Assembly: GCA_040954595.2 (NCBI GenBank)
Contig: CM082580.2
Span: forward strand, 8,556,001-8,620,000
Reading direction: 5' to 3'
Origin: Balanoglossus misakiensis
Lineage: Eukaryota; Hemichordata
DNA: 64,000 bases
The notes beneath the pieces were generated by a model that had not been told where the DNA came from, ran no database searches, and saw only the letters and a program-made list of their open reading frames with translations. Below are positions 13,741 to 26,800 of this stretch, piece after piece (position 1 is the stretch's first letter; the number at the start of each line of letters is the position of its first letter). A program made the position numbers and the translations under genes.

Positions 13741-16700
13741 AGATTAAAAATAGTTACGAATAAATCCAGTATAGCCTCCCATCTCATATCTGGAATGGAT
13801 TATCACAACTGAATACATTTGATTGTACTTTCAAATGTCATTAATGCAACTGTAATCACAACGAGAACATCAAAAGCTTCGCGGACGCTAAGGTAATTTT
13901 TGATATTGGCTCAGTACCCGAGGACTCAGAATCATCACATTAAATATTTGATACTGTTTTCTGTCTCATAGGGAATGAACCTCTTTAATGGCCACGACCG
14001 TAAGAGCATTTTCCTGTTGCATGTCATTCGATTTTCCTCGGGTTGTCAAGATGAGTTTTTAGGGGGATGATATAAACAGGTTTGATATTGCTTGCGAATT
14101 TCTCTTACTGTTTCTGATCCGTGTCACAGATGACACTTTCTGTGACATTTGACACAAAAGTTCACGACAACTGCTCGATATGTCACGGAAGATGATCGTA
14201 AACGACAGGCGGTATCATAGACGTACAATTTACGGGCTCCTCGGAATAAGAAATGGAGCATAAAAATGTAATCTTACGCGATGCACCGCCGCAAGACACA
14301 ATTTGACTTAGCTTGGCTGGATTTCCCGGGCAGCATTCGCATTCAGATGTGACAATTGATATCGTTATCTGAGCGTGGTTCTGAAAATTGCCAGAGGGCC
14401 CTCCGCAAATTTTCAGTTGACAATAGAGAGCTGTCGACGATGAGATAAAATAACAGTGCAGACTGCACCCTCCCCCCCCCCCGGTTATACACGCCAGAGC
14501 TGACGAGGGGAAAAGAGTTATGTGTTGCACTGCAAGAGACTAAGTTATGAATACTTCTTGTTGGTTTAAGTGTGTTTAATACATAATATTGGTGGGAAGG
14601 TGTTTTCAATAAATGGTTTCAGGAGACACAGGCGGACTCGAAGAAGCCAAAATCGGAAAATTTCCTCGTGTACGTTTCGCGAATGGCGAGAATGTGACGA
14701 GGGTACTAGTACATTTGGCGCGGGGAGGGGGAGGGGTCTTGATGAACGGCCGTCAGGAAGATCCATGCGCATCCGAGGGCGACTATGGCGGAGTCAATAT
14801 GAAGACACCACAAGTAACCTGCGCGCAATATCACTGCTATAAAGCACAGACAAAGGATGGAAATAAAATTTTACAGCAGATGGTATGGTTTCACCCGATA
14901 AGGGAATCTTCTTCTTTTTTGACAATGAGAGAACTATATTGGAAGGAGATAAGACGCCTGTCAGGAAATAACATACGCCGACGCCCATTTCAGCTGCGGT
15001 ATACTCGTTAAGTCCCCAGAATAGAGGCAGATTCGTCAAACAGATATTGGCATGGTGATATGAAACTGTGATATGATTACAATGTGTCGTCATATATGCA
15101 AGGCACCACGGAATGAGCTTATTCTAGCCACGATTGCGAACGACATGAGAAAGGCCGCCATTGAAGAGCGTGCGCAGTATATATCTACTCAATTTTAATT
15201 GTTTGAATCAACAGATTGTCACGCCTGATAAGATGTGAATTTGACAGCAACGGTACGTTTCAAGAGATGATTATCTGCTCATTGTGAGATCTCGCGAGAC
15301 TTGGTTAATTACCGTAGCAACGGGTTGTTAGTCAAATAGTACAAGTCAATATTTGTATGAAATTAGAATAGGTGCAGAGTATAACAGAAAATGGACACTT
15401 TGCGCCGTTATTTGCTTCAATCTCAAAATATATCCACCATCCCCACATTACAGCAAGGTCACCTTTCGGACCCAGATTTACGGAGGAACCCAGTACAGGA
15501 GAATGCAGTCTGCTTTATTTGAATGCCACGATGATGTGCAAATGTGTGTTACTTCTCCCCAATTACAGGAATTACTCAGCCAGCCGTAATTAAGTGTTCC
15601 TACAAGGGGTAACTGAAATGGTCTGTACGTATACGTTGTACCCGCGAGCGACTATACGTTCTGCATGCCATCGCCTTTGGCGGGTTAAATTTGATTAGCT
15701 GATTCTGAAGAGTCTGGGTCCTGTATTGGGCCATAATCTAGTGTTGTTCCAATTTAATCTCTATTTTCTCGTAGATTTATCACGCCCATATTAACACGTG
15801 TTTGGTTATCAGGGACATAGTTAATGACCAAAGCAGTGAAGTGATTTAGAACATACCGTTTCGCCTTTTCCGCCTATTAATGAAAGCTCTTCAAAGAATC
15901 GCAAATCAAATAGTAGAAAAATAATGCAGACCTCCTGACGCCGACCAATCTGGGAAGGCGCTGTGTTCAGAGAAGGTCATCATTATAGAATATACCTCTA
16001 AACCATGAAGAGAGCGAACTGTGAAAAATGTGACTATCTATTTCACGACAGGTCTGAAAATGGCGTTATTTCCGAGAGGTATAAATTTTCTCACATCGCA
16101 TGATTATAAATCTGAAGTTGTCCGGAGTTCCCTCCGTTCACTTGAGCTGATATTTGGTTGAACCGCACTCCCCTGCCCGTTACTACACTTTTTGTAGACC
16201 GCCATACTGTCCACATTCTAGGAATACTACAACAGTACGCGTTATGCACAGATTGTGAACATTCCGGATTCTATTAGGCTACAGATGGGTATTTTCATCA
16301 GTAGACTCGTTTTACTTATCAACAATATACACATTGGCAACATTAACACATTTTTGGTGCTTGATTAAAATGCGACAGAGAAAAGGTGTCCAAATGCCTA
16401 ATTTCCCTGTGAATCAAAGTGTGATCTGCCACCACAGCTGAAGACGATTGTTATTTCTATGCAGTTTTACTCCTTGCTATAGATAAAATTACATCATTAT
16501 TACATCGCTCGGGGGGTAAGGAACAACACGTAAAAACGTGGCTAGTCATCGCAAGCATGTCGGCAAAGCAGTAAATGCAAACGCTCGGGGGAGGTCTTGC
16601 GTTTATCATCGACGCGATATCGAGATATCTTAACAAAAGTGCTGTACACCATTTCATCAGTTACCCAAAATCACTTTTCGCAGCGTCGGGAAAATATCAA

Positions 16701-18769
16701 GGCTACCGTTGGATAGAGAGAGATAGGGCATTATTTAAATCCTAACATTGTTATTTCTGATGAGAAGTACGACAATCCATTTGAGCAGTCTTTAATGGTT
16801 GGAAACAAATATGCGATATGAATGATTGATACTATAGCACAGTGAGTGCGACCTCGCGGGCTGTCATCCAGATCCGAGGTGAAGAAGTATGCAAGAATTA
16901 CGCCGATGCTCTAGTTTGTAGGCGTTCGTCTTACAAATAGGACACTCTCCTCAATACATATATATATTTAAAAAAGATTGTGTATGATTTATCGCATGCC
17001 TCGCTGTATTGATATGCGCAGCGCTGTTCACTCCAACTGCTCGCAATCAACGACTCCACCAAGCGTTGTCATAGCAATGCTCTATTGACACGCGATTAGT
17101 TTACACTGTCCGCATTTCTCTTTACGAGGGATATTTCTTTCACGGCGCGTTTTCCATCAAATATGCAATTTCTGCTGAACGTATAATATTTTGCCTGCAA
17201 GCTACCGTTTTTTGTGTGACGGAGAAATTTTCGGCTACACAACTACGATTGAGGATACGTGGATATTTCAGTCATTTGTTCAAATGTTATCTCTAGCGAC
17301 CCAATCAGATCGCGACCTTTTTTGCCAGGCCCCGAGTAGTAACGTATTGGGTTGGCATTGAGCTGGCGAAATAAAAAGGAACCACGGAAATTAAAAAAAA
17401 AACTTTCAGCCTCTCTGGATGATCCGGCTTTCTTCCGTGGTTGCCATAACAACTATAGCTTTCCCTCGTCAGCAAAAATGGAAATGTCATGATTCCTGGT
17501 GTCGTTTGATATTTCTCAGCAGTTTGGTGACACAGGCGAACTACTAGAAGGTATTTTGGAGATTAGTAAATTCTATAATATGCACGCGCGGCTCTAATCT
17601 GAGAGTTAAACAACAATACGAACAGCAGTAGGTCTTTCGCACAAATTGTGATCTGCCTCGCCGTCTCGAAACAAACTTTTCTGTGTTTTTTTACACACAC
17701 AGAGAGAGACAAACACACGCATCCCTTTATATCACGACGGCGGTGTGGCCGATGGAGGGCGTGGTTCTTTAAAAGAAGCAATACGCTGAATATTCTTATT
17801 CATGACCAAGTCAACGACAACGAAACGGTTGTGCTCCTCTCCCCCACAAGGATTCATCCTCAGGGCAGAAAAGTTAATTATGTCGGTCTGGTGCTGGTGC
17901 TGTATTTAATCTTTAATCACGACGCAACATGGCCGCCAACATAGCTGTAATAACGCACGCCGACGTTGTCCTTGCTTTTGCAACTATGGTTACTGCTTTA
18001 TGGGGTATGGGGGCCGTTTACTCGGGCAAAGTTCCTTCCGCGAAATGCGCGCGGCGCGCACGCTGTGGAACTGAAGTCGTTGCTTGGGAATAGAACGCCA
18101 GCGCTGTCAAATGTGTTTACGTTCTGTGGTCTGGTTGACAGATAGATAGATGCTTTTTTCAGAGGGCTATAGTCATCCCTCACTACGTATGTTTTACCAG
18201 TACTTATTTTAAGGATAGAATTTACACCGCGCAGATCGATGGGAAATAATAAGTCGACTTGCAAAGAACTCTCGATAGAACCGGGTCAGTGGAATGATGT
18301 CGAAATATTCAGGTAGGGCATTAGAAGGGCATTCTAAAAAAGTATAGGCTACCCCTGAATAATTTCTCTAAAATCGTAGTCAACTTACCGTCTCAAATGA
18401 TAGACAGCACAACTTTCACTGCGTTGATCTTATGTCCAGTGACAAACCACACTCGCGTGCTCCAATCCGTCGTGTAACAAAATGCCTAGGCCTCCAAATT
18501 TTGAACTTAGCTGGACCAGAACATAATTCTTTGATGGGTCGCCAGTATGCACGGGACGGTCGTTTCCACTGCCAATCGTTGTCACGTTGTATCCGTGCGG
18601 CCTCGGACTCGAGTTCTGTCGTCTAAAAAGTAAAAGAGACACGCCCACTGTTATTGAGAGTGGCTTCAATCTGTAAAAGTGTGTCGTGGTATTCAAAATA
18701 AATCTCCGTCTGTCTTCACAGCTGACAACGCTATACCTTTTATTCGCCTACAGTGACTTGGATGTCAAC

Positions 18770-19552
18770 ATGTACGTGTTCAACAGATGTCTGAACGAGC
18801 TTGCCAGCCGGTACAGGGAAATTCTGAGCATCGACCGAGAGAGCCAGAAACGCGACCAGCTTAGGCCTACCACCTGTTGCATGGTTTGTTCGCGCTGCCG
18901 ACTACACAAGGCGGACAATTGTCCTTGTATGAATATTGATGGAACACTGGATGAACTGCACACACTTTTTAAAGAAGCTATAACCCGACTGAAAGAAGTT
19001 GTTTCAGAAAGCAACGAACTCTGTGAAAAACTGCACCAGCTTGGCAAGTGCCAGCAGTGTGGGTTTGATAGTCGACTTTGCGATGGCGAGCTCGACGTCC
19101 GCGAGAAACACGGACATTTGATCACAGAAAATGCAAAACTGCGCGACAGAAACACCGTCTTGGAAGAAGAGAGGCGGAGACTGGTTGAAGCTAACGCTAA
19201 ACTCGAGTGGCGCCTGGAAAGGACGTCAATCGAACTGTCTTTCGCCACGAGCGATTTGAAGTACACCGAGCAAAAAGCAGATGCCATCGCCAGAGAGAAG
19301 TTCCAGTGTGAATTGCGGCTTGTTGCCCTCGAAGCGAAAGTCGGGGAGCTTGAACGTGACCTGGAAAACGCCCTTCGCCGCCGCGGCCGACACAACGACG
19401 GGGTGCTTCAAAGCGCGGCATCGGGAAACAATTCGCAGGTCATGAATTCGGACTTGGGGAGTGGACATTCGCAGAACGTACGATGCGCTGGAGATTGCCG
19501 ACCACCGGTGAGAGCTTTCATGGGAGTCATCTGGGTTCGCGGATCCAGATAG
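18770..19552 (+). CDS. Unrecognised coiled-coil protein with N-terminal cysteine cluster
   Basis: I do not recognise this gene. From the ATG at 18770 the frame gives 260 residues. Residues 36-53 hold a tight cysteine cluster (CCMVCSRC followed by CPC), which could bind zinc; a second CxxC pair with a further Cys lies near residues 96-106. From about residue 110 to 215 the sequence is heptad-rich and charged (for example TENAKLRDRNTVLEEERRRL), a strong coiled-coil signature. A good acceptor (CGCCTACAG) lies at 18753, so there may be an upstream noncoding or short coding exon. A GTGAGAG donor follows codon CCG at 19508. If it is used, the last 14 residues are intron read-through and the true 3' end lies further right. 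A cytoskeletal or scaffold role is only a guess from the coiled coil. Confidence 0.6.
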   Translation: MYVFNRCLNELASRYREILSIDRESQKRDQLRPTTCCMVCSRCRLHKADNCPCMNIDGTLDELHTLFKEAITRLKEVVSESNELCEKLHQLGKCQQCGFDSRLCDGELDVREKHGHLITENAKLRDRNTVLEEERRRLVEANAKLEWRLERTSIELSFATSDLKYTEQKADAIAREKFQCELRLVALEAKVGELERDLENALRRRGRHNDGVLQSAASGNNSQVMNSDLGSGHSQNVRCAGDCRPPVRAFMGVIWVRGSR

Positions 19553-20824
19553 TTGACTTCGAAAATCAAACTGTTCGCTTATGTGCCGGGACGTGGAGTT
19601 TCGATCATGAAGTCACTCCGGGGATGCAGATACGGCTATGAAAAACTCTTGAAGTTTGGACTCAGGGTTTACTTAGCACATGTTTATCATTTTATAGGCT
19701 TAAAGTTTGTCTGCTGACTTTTTAATTTTACACAATGCAATACGCCTAATGTGGTTTAAAAGTTTGTTTGTTTTTTCATATTAGGCCTAAAGGTATTAAA
19801 TTTGATTGTTCTTAAAATCTGCTTCGCCTTTTACTTGATAACGTTACTGATCTGCAAACAACTTACATACACCATAGGCCGACAGCAAATAACACAGCTT
19901 AATTTTATGGGGATGAAACTAACTAAATTTGAAACTAACTAAATTTGCGGCTGGCTGTATGACGAGTTTAAATGGAAAGTGGGCCAATATGAGCTGATGT
20001 TTTGGGGTTCTGTAGAGCATACCAGGTCTTCAGTGTTTCCTCGGGCCTTCATAGTTTTGTTACCTTTGAAATTCTCCCTGTCTCGGGCCGTATCCCGGTC
20101 CTGACATCGCTCGCGCGGGTCTTCAGCTCGACTACAGTAAGACGAGCGAAGATGCGGCCCCCCGCCTACTTCACAAACTTCGTGGTGACCCGACCCCTTT
20201 GCTGGGGGTCCGAGGCTAGTATTTTGTCGCAAAGGATTGTGGTATATGGCGGCAAAATCGTTCTATCTGACCTTCCGTGATGCGAATCGGTTTTGATATG
20301 GCTCGGTTACGGAAATGAATCAAGTATTAAGTCTTGAAATGAACGTGAATTTGTGAACAATAAAAGACGATTGGACTGCAAGTTTTTATCCAATATCCGT
20401 TATATTGTTCTGTTATTGTATAAAGGAATTACACTGTTTTGTTCAGATTAAATAACGGTCGCGCAAATGTTTTCTTTCAAAATAATGGTGAGCTAGGTGG
20501 TCGGATCCATCCAATATGGCGGATACAAAGTGAATGTGAATGGTATTGTTGCTTTTCGTGTTTAAAATCCTGTGCACCATGGAATTTGTTGATCGGGCGT
20601 GTGCATGTATTACGTGAGCAGCAATTATAGGATATATGGATAGATGTCATCTACGGGGACAGACACAGGCGTGTAGATTTGTTGTTTTCTGTCCAACAAT
20701 AGGCATTACAGCTGTGCGAGATACGAGAGCCCAGTTGTAGTAGTGTGTGTACTACAATATTTGTTGTGTTGTTGTTGTCCGAATATTTGTGTACAGCAAG
20801 CTAACATCGGTGTACACCGGCAGA
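19553..20824. other. Intergenic region before DBF4
   Basis: No supported gene. It contains a plausible poly(A) signal for the coiled-coil gene (20359-20364) and, towards the right end, the presumed DBF4 promoter and 5' UTR. A 97-codon minus-strand frame at 19939-20232 has no recognisable domain. Confidence 0.5.
20359..20364 (+). terminator. Possible poly(A) signal of the coiled-coil gene
   Basis: AATAAA about 0.8 kb after the stop codon of the coiled-coil reading frame, before DBF4 begins. Confidence 0.35.
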
Positions 20825-23800
20825 ATGTCATCGGCCAACAAGCGACGACAGTCTAAAGGACGAGGGACTGCTGGACCATCCGGTAGCAAAGGTGAGCAGG
20901 AAATTGTTGTTATTCAATTTTAAATCCCACACGATCGCGTTGTTTTATCAAATGTATGTACTCGGTTGAGAGATGACCTAATTTGCAAAGGTCAACCAGG
21001 GCACCAGCATAGAATCAGTACGATTATCGTTACAACACAACTTGTTAGGTGTGGAAAGTTTCTCGTGAGGTGAAAAACCGACGTATTTCGTATATTGTCA
21101 TCACTAAGCTTTACGGAATCATTTTTATAGACCGGTTTAACCATAGAGGTTAGTTACATGTACTGTGAAGAAACCTGTAGTTTTAAATGCGAATTTGCAT
21201 ATCTGACTCTGCAAATGTGTAGGAGATGGATTGACAACAGAAGAGACGGCAAGAAAGTCTGGTATTGATCCCCACCCACTGAGGGGTAAGGTTTTTTATC
21301 TGGACTTGCACAATTACGGCAAAGCGAGCAACATTGAGACGGACATCATTGAACTTGGAGGGGTAAGATTACATTTTTTTGCATCTCACACTTCAGTGTT
21401 CAACATAAGTATACATTTGTTTGGAAATCAACTGTCAAGCAGGAATGTACTAGTGACTATGTTCTTTGTTACCCCAACCATACAAGTGAGTAATCTCATT
21501 TCTCCCCGCAACAGGTGGTTGAAAAGTTCCTGTGTAAAGAGGTTACCCATGTGATCACCAACCGCAAGGATTTGCTCAACACGGGTGGCGACTTGCTGGG
21601 TGTGTCCACTCCCAGTCCCGCCATGTCTGCGCCAAGCCCCGGTGCTGCTAACTTTAAAAGGTAAACAAACAGAGGAGTAATAAACACACTTTTAATCCTG
21701 TCACAGCGTCAAACCTAAGTTCCCCATGTGGCGGTCCATCCTGACTACAGAAACCAACTATGAGTAATTCTGCTTGCACCGTTAAGTTACGTAACCAAAT
21801 ATATCATTAACTTGACATGACCCCCAGTTTGATAATCAGTCAACATTAACTAGTGATGATATGTATCTTATCTTCAGCTCATCCTTGAGAGGTACCCTGG
21901 ACTCCCCACTAATGATAGATTCGCCCAACAGTACTGATGGCAAAAGTAAAGATGGCAGTGTGGTTGCCCGAGGAAAGGCCATTGCACAGAAAGCAGTGAC
22001 AACGCAGGTAATTTTCAAATTTGGTATCACACGTTTGTACACAGATTGCCACAACTTTATCATCATCCTCCATTCCCACATTTTGTCGTCTCAAACGAAC
22101 TCTATACTCATTGCATTCTCACTACATGTGATTTTAATTTCAGGGTAAAGGAAGCACTGATGTACTGACCAATGCTAAAAACTGGGGAGCCAAAATCAAA
22201 CAGTTGGAAAGTATCCTTTTCACTTCAGCCAGGTGCTTTTGAATTATTACTCATCTCTCTTTGCAATATTATAATTGAAAAGACTGGACTGTGCATTAAA
22301 GTTACAGTTGTGTACAATGTATGATTTAAACTCCTTAACCCTGATCACAGAAGTTGTAGAGTACATCGCGCAGTACAAGGAAAAGTTGGGTGTGCAGGAT
22401 CCAAAGAAGAAGGCAAGTTACGACTTATCAATCATTTCCTGTCAGATACACATTTGTCATCACTTATTTAATTTCTTTGAATTATGCCCTGAGCAAAATA
22501 TCAGAGAAAAGATTAGCAGAAGTGAGTTTTCCTACAACTCTGGGTGTAACCCTATGCTTTAGTGATGACCTTTGTTTGTGTTTCTTCATGCAGGGTCGTT
22601 CTACAAAGACTGCTCCCAAACCAGGGACATCAAGGAAAGGTAAGGGTGCTCAAATGATGGAGTTACTCAAATACTGATATGCACAGTGTGCTATAAAGCA
22701 TCATTTTCTGTTTCCCTTGTACTCCCCTACTACTATACTGTAACACTGATTTGACCCTGCTGTTTCTGGTGATAATACATACAGGCAAGATGGGTGAAGA
22801 GGCTGAAAACTGCCAAAGGCAGGTTTTTAAATGAAGGCAGAGAGATATGCATTTTATAAATCTTCACTGTCTTTCCACAGGTCATGTGATGAAGGCTCCA
22901 TATTTGAAAGTTGAAGACAGCAGTCGGTATGCAAAGTTACCAAAAACTCATTTAGATTTAGCAAATGTATATTCAGTTATTTGCAGACGCCTTGGGTAGA
23001 ATTTGGGGCGGGTATTAAACCAGACTACAAAACAACCACTGTCAGGAATCTCATGTTGATGACAGCTTTTTGGCTACCTTGCACCCCCAGCCATTACAAA
23101 CCTATCATGAAGCAGCTGTCGCAGTGGCCAGTGGTTGGCATGGACACCACTCCGGGGGCGTGTCCCTACGACGGCATCGCCTACGGCGACGGTAACAACG
23201 CCGAGAGGAGTGAAGACAGAGGCTACAGAGAGGAGGCGGAAATCAAGAAGTCGCAGAGTTCACCCTCTACAGCCAGGTAGACACCTGCTTTAGTTTGTGG
23301 ACTTCTGCAGAAAGTACTGCTCAGTCACTTGTGCCTTGTCACGATCTCAAGGCTTACTCTACTTCTCAGGAGCCCAAATGAAGTTGAAACTCCGCACTCC
23401 GACAGAAAAGCATACACTCATTCAGCATCTGAACCAGGAAAAAAAATTAAGCCCTGAGACCTAGTATTTGGTCACTTTAGAATTTTCGAACATCTCTTTG
23501 AACTGTACTAGCCTTTACATCTGACAAGTCAATACCTGCAATGTAATTATGTTCATCTGCATCTTGTATCATCTTTTTGAAACGACAGGAAACTTCGTTT
23601 AATGACAGCCGGCGAAGCGAAGAGAGAAGATGAGGAAAGGCAGTCGAAGAGACGGAAAAAGGGATACTGTGAGTGCTGTCAAATACAGTACACAGATTTA
23701 GACATGGTGAGTTGTTTCAATCCATCATCAAAATCTTTGAAGGCTCTACTACATCCTATTTTTAGGGAGAATATATATTCCCACTTTGTTTCCTTCGTTT

Positions 23801-26800
23801 TTGCGCAGCATTTGAAAAGTGACACCCACCAAGCGTTTGTAAATAAACCCAAGAAGTACACAAGTCTTGATGCAATGGTGTCAGAAGGCCCGAACATGGA
23901 TAGGTTCCTGGAAGATGTTCTCAAATTCCAAACCGAATCCAAGCAACAGATCGACAAGTAAGTACATAGAGTTGTCCATTCTTTCTCTACATAAAGAAGG
24001 TGCAACTTTTGCTACAAAATAAAAGGAAACTTTTGTTCGCTGTGGTGTTATGGCAATGTGCTCGCAAACTTTCTAGGGTTACTTTTAGTTTTGCCTGTAC
24101 ATGTAGATGCAAAGTAGCCAATTTATCTCACTGACAGTGAAACGAGAGGACACTGTCAGCTTTAGCCAGCAGAAGTACTGTAATACACCTCCTTTTGTGA
24201 CTGGGAAACTGAGTGTTATTTCTTGTTTATTTCTGCCCGTCAGGATGCAGCAGTTTGGAGATGATACGGTGCTTCTCTTGTCCCCGTTTGGTCCAAAATC
24301 GAAAGCCAAGAAGAGTAGAGCCAAGCCCAAGGAGACTTCAGTGAGAGATAACTCAGCCGCCCGCAACAGTTTAGCGCCTCAGTTTAGCCACCAGGTTGTG
24401 AGCAAGATCACCAAAGAAATCGAAGGCAGAGACACTGATATGGCAGATGCGCAACTCAGCCAGGGTTCTGGGAGTAGGAACGTCAAGAATAGAAAGTCGG
24501 CCGTTGAGAGGGAAGAAAAATCGGACAAGAAAGCAGGCGGCAGCAGATGTCAGGAAAAAGACGCTGTGCGAGATTCTGGGAATAGAAAAGACGGAGACAG
24601 TGACAATGATGCCAGCAACGGCGAGAGAACCCAATGTACAATCGGTTTGAGCGGCAGTGCCGATAAGGACAAGCACTTGCAGTCCTCTGATAAGAAGAGA
24701 AAGGCCACCGAAGACAGTAAAAACGCCTCGCCAAAGAAGAAGACAAAGACACAAGATGAATCAGCAAAGGAAGGACAGGCACGGGTGCACGGTGAAGTTG
24801 AGATGCCAAAAAGACAGGTTGCGCACAAATCTAGCCCAGCCACAAATGCAACCAGGAAGCCAAGAACAGCCAAGGGCAAAACTAATCGGGTCGTTAACAT
24901 GATACTGACAAAAACAACAACAGAGAGAGTGGCAGAGAATCGGAGTAAACCCCCAAATGTGACCACTGCAACACCTGTAAGCAAAAGACAGCTAAGTGAT
25001 GAAGCTGGCGGGCTTCGGGAGAGTCGAACTCTTGACGAGGTAAAAGTTGGGCAGGGAAAGAAACAAGGAACTCATGCTGGGCATCAGCAGAAACTCGTGC
25101 CTTCTTCACCCATTAAATCAAGCATGCGAGACAGGCAGCCATCGATCAGTAGGATATTCTCTAGTGAGATGAGTATAGAGGAATTCTCCGGTTTCACCCA
25201 GAGTGACATCGACAGAACCAAGGAGCATTTGGAAGAACTCCAGGCGATGATGAGTGCGTTTGACGTCGTCGTGTTCCCGTCCGAGCCGGATCCCGTCGAA
25301 GAGGGCGACGGCGACGTCTTCGTTGTGGACGCTGAGGGGGGGCGAGCCGAGACGCTGTCGTGTCGCTCAGAGACATCAGAGTGGGAGAACTGTCTCTCCG
25401 GTTTCCTGGAGAGGCGAGTGTCCACCGCATCGGTCCACCGGCAGACCTCGCTCGATGAGGACAGCATGAAGGAGAACAACAGACTGCAGAGTAATGCGTG
25501 TCCCACAGAGGGCGGGGTTCACAAGGAACTGTCCAAAGGGCAGACTCTTGGCACGGCCGTGGTTTCTTCCGATGGATTTGCCGTGCCGCAGAGTGTGTCA
25601 GTCCCCCGGAGGAGAACCGTGGACAGACAGGACAGCGTGGGAACCAGAACTGTGGAGAGCCACGAGGCTGTGAGCAGGTGTAACAGTGTCCGGAGTAAAA
25701 CTGTGAGCCTGGTGGTTGAGAGTGTCGGCAGCAAGACTCGGGATGGTCTGACCAGCCTGGCGAGTACTTGCAGGTCTCCAGAACTGGACTCCAAGAGTCT
25801 GTCTGTCTTTGAAAAATTCAGTCAGTCCAGCCCGGGCCCGTCGCACGGGATGTCGTCTTCGTTCCTCTCGAACATCAGAGAGCAGAGGATCCTGCTTGCG
25901 GAACGGCAGAAGCAGAAGGCAGTCGAGCTGGAGAGAGCCAGACAGCTGCAAAGCGAAAGGGAGCAGAGTCTGAAAGCCAAACTGAACAGCTCGCAAGGAG
26001 CACAGGTTCTCCCGCAAGAACCACACCGTTCAAATTCCAAGGTTGTCAGTCGACGTGCAGAGACCGTTCAGCGACAGTTTCACGAACTCAGAGATTTTAC
26101 TAGTCCCAAGCCCTCAGTCGCGAAACATTTCAGAACTCTAACAGGTGCAGCCGGTCTGACTGTGAACAACAATTTGAAGAAAACTGTTAACAGGGAGATC
26201 TGTTTGCCAAAGGAACAAGATGAACAGAGCCACCAAGACCAGCATGAGAGTATGTTGGTGAACGAAATACCCTCGGACAGTGATAGTGGGCAAGTAGAGG
26301 CCGTGGCGGTCCATTTCGACGACAACTCCCGGTCGCCAGTTTTCAAGAGGGGCATCAAAAATGGGAAGCAGCTGGTGTCCGGTTCTCCGAAGTTTAAGAA
26401 AGGAGTGAGGAATGCCGAGGAGTATGCCGCAATAAGGGAAACTCCAAAGAGAAGAGTGAAGGCGTCTCCGGGTTCTTCCAAATGGAAGGCATCCGAAGTG
26501 TTTTCAAGTCCTCGACGGAGGCAACAGGGGAGGAGGAGATCTCCGAGGAAATCCGCCCGGAAGTCTCTCATGAACGAAAACGACCCCGTCGACGTGTCTT
26601 GCACAGAGGAGGAGGAGATCATTCTGGAGCAGTTGGTGTTGGACGAGAGCGACAATGAAATAGACTTCCCCATCATAGAGAACTCGAGTCCGCTGAAAAA
26701 CGAGGCACTGATGGCGCTCTCGCCCATCAAAACTGTCCAGGGTCTGAGGAGGAGCCCCGCCAGGCCCAGTCCTCTGCGGCTCAACACGGACACAAACGCG

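Larger units (their letters stand above)
1429..18769. other. Gene-poor region of about 17 kb
   Basis: Between the GPCR and the coiled-coil gene I see no exon I can defend on either strand. Open frames here are short, composition-driven or run through simple repeats. The stretch holds microsatellites (near 2343, 2428, 3211 and 9281), a foldback structure (7286-7719) and a hairpin (13672-13740). It probably also contains the GPCR promoter and distal regulatory elements, but I cannot point to specific ones. Confidence 0.6.

Noticed and set aside
18748-19395. Minus-strand frame of 215 codons opposite the coiled-coil gene
   Set aside because: Ser/Arg-rich antisense of a Glu/Lys-rich coiled coil, a well-known artefact; the sense frame has coherent heptads and a cysteine cluster.
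19939-20232. Minus-strand frame of 97 codons with charged composition
   Set aside because: No domain, no close relative I recognise, and no convincing splice sites; could be a fragment of an old element but this cannot be supported.
22785-22822. Possible extra DBF4 exon after TACATACAG
   Set aside because: Either available donor puts the next exon (KAPYLKVEDSSR) out of frame, while skipping it keeps the conserved motif M intact.
22981-23090. Open frame leading into DBF4 exon 9 from an earlier acceptor
   Set aside because: With the incoming phase the earlier acceptor gives an in-frame TAG; the acceptor at 23090 gives RHYKP as in the family.
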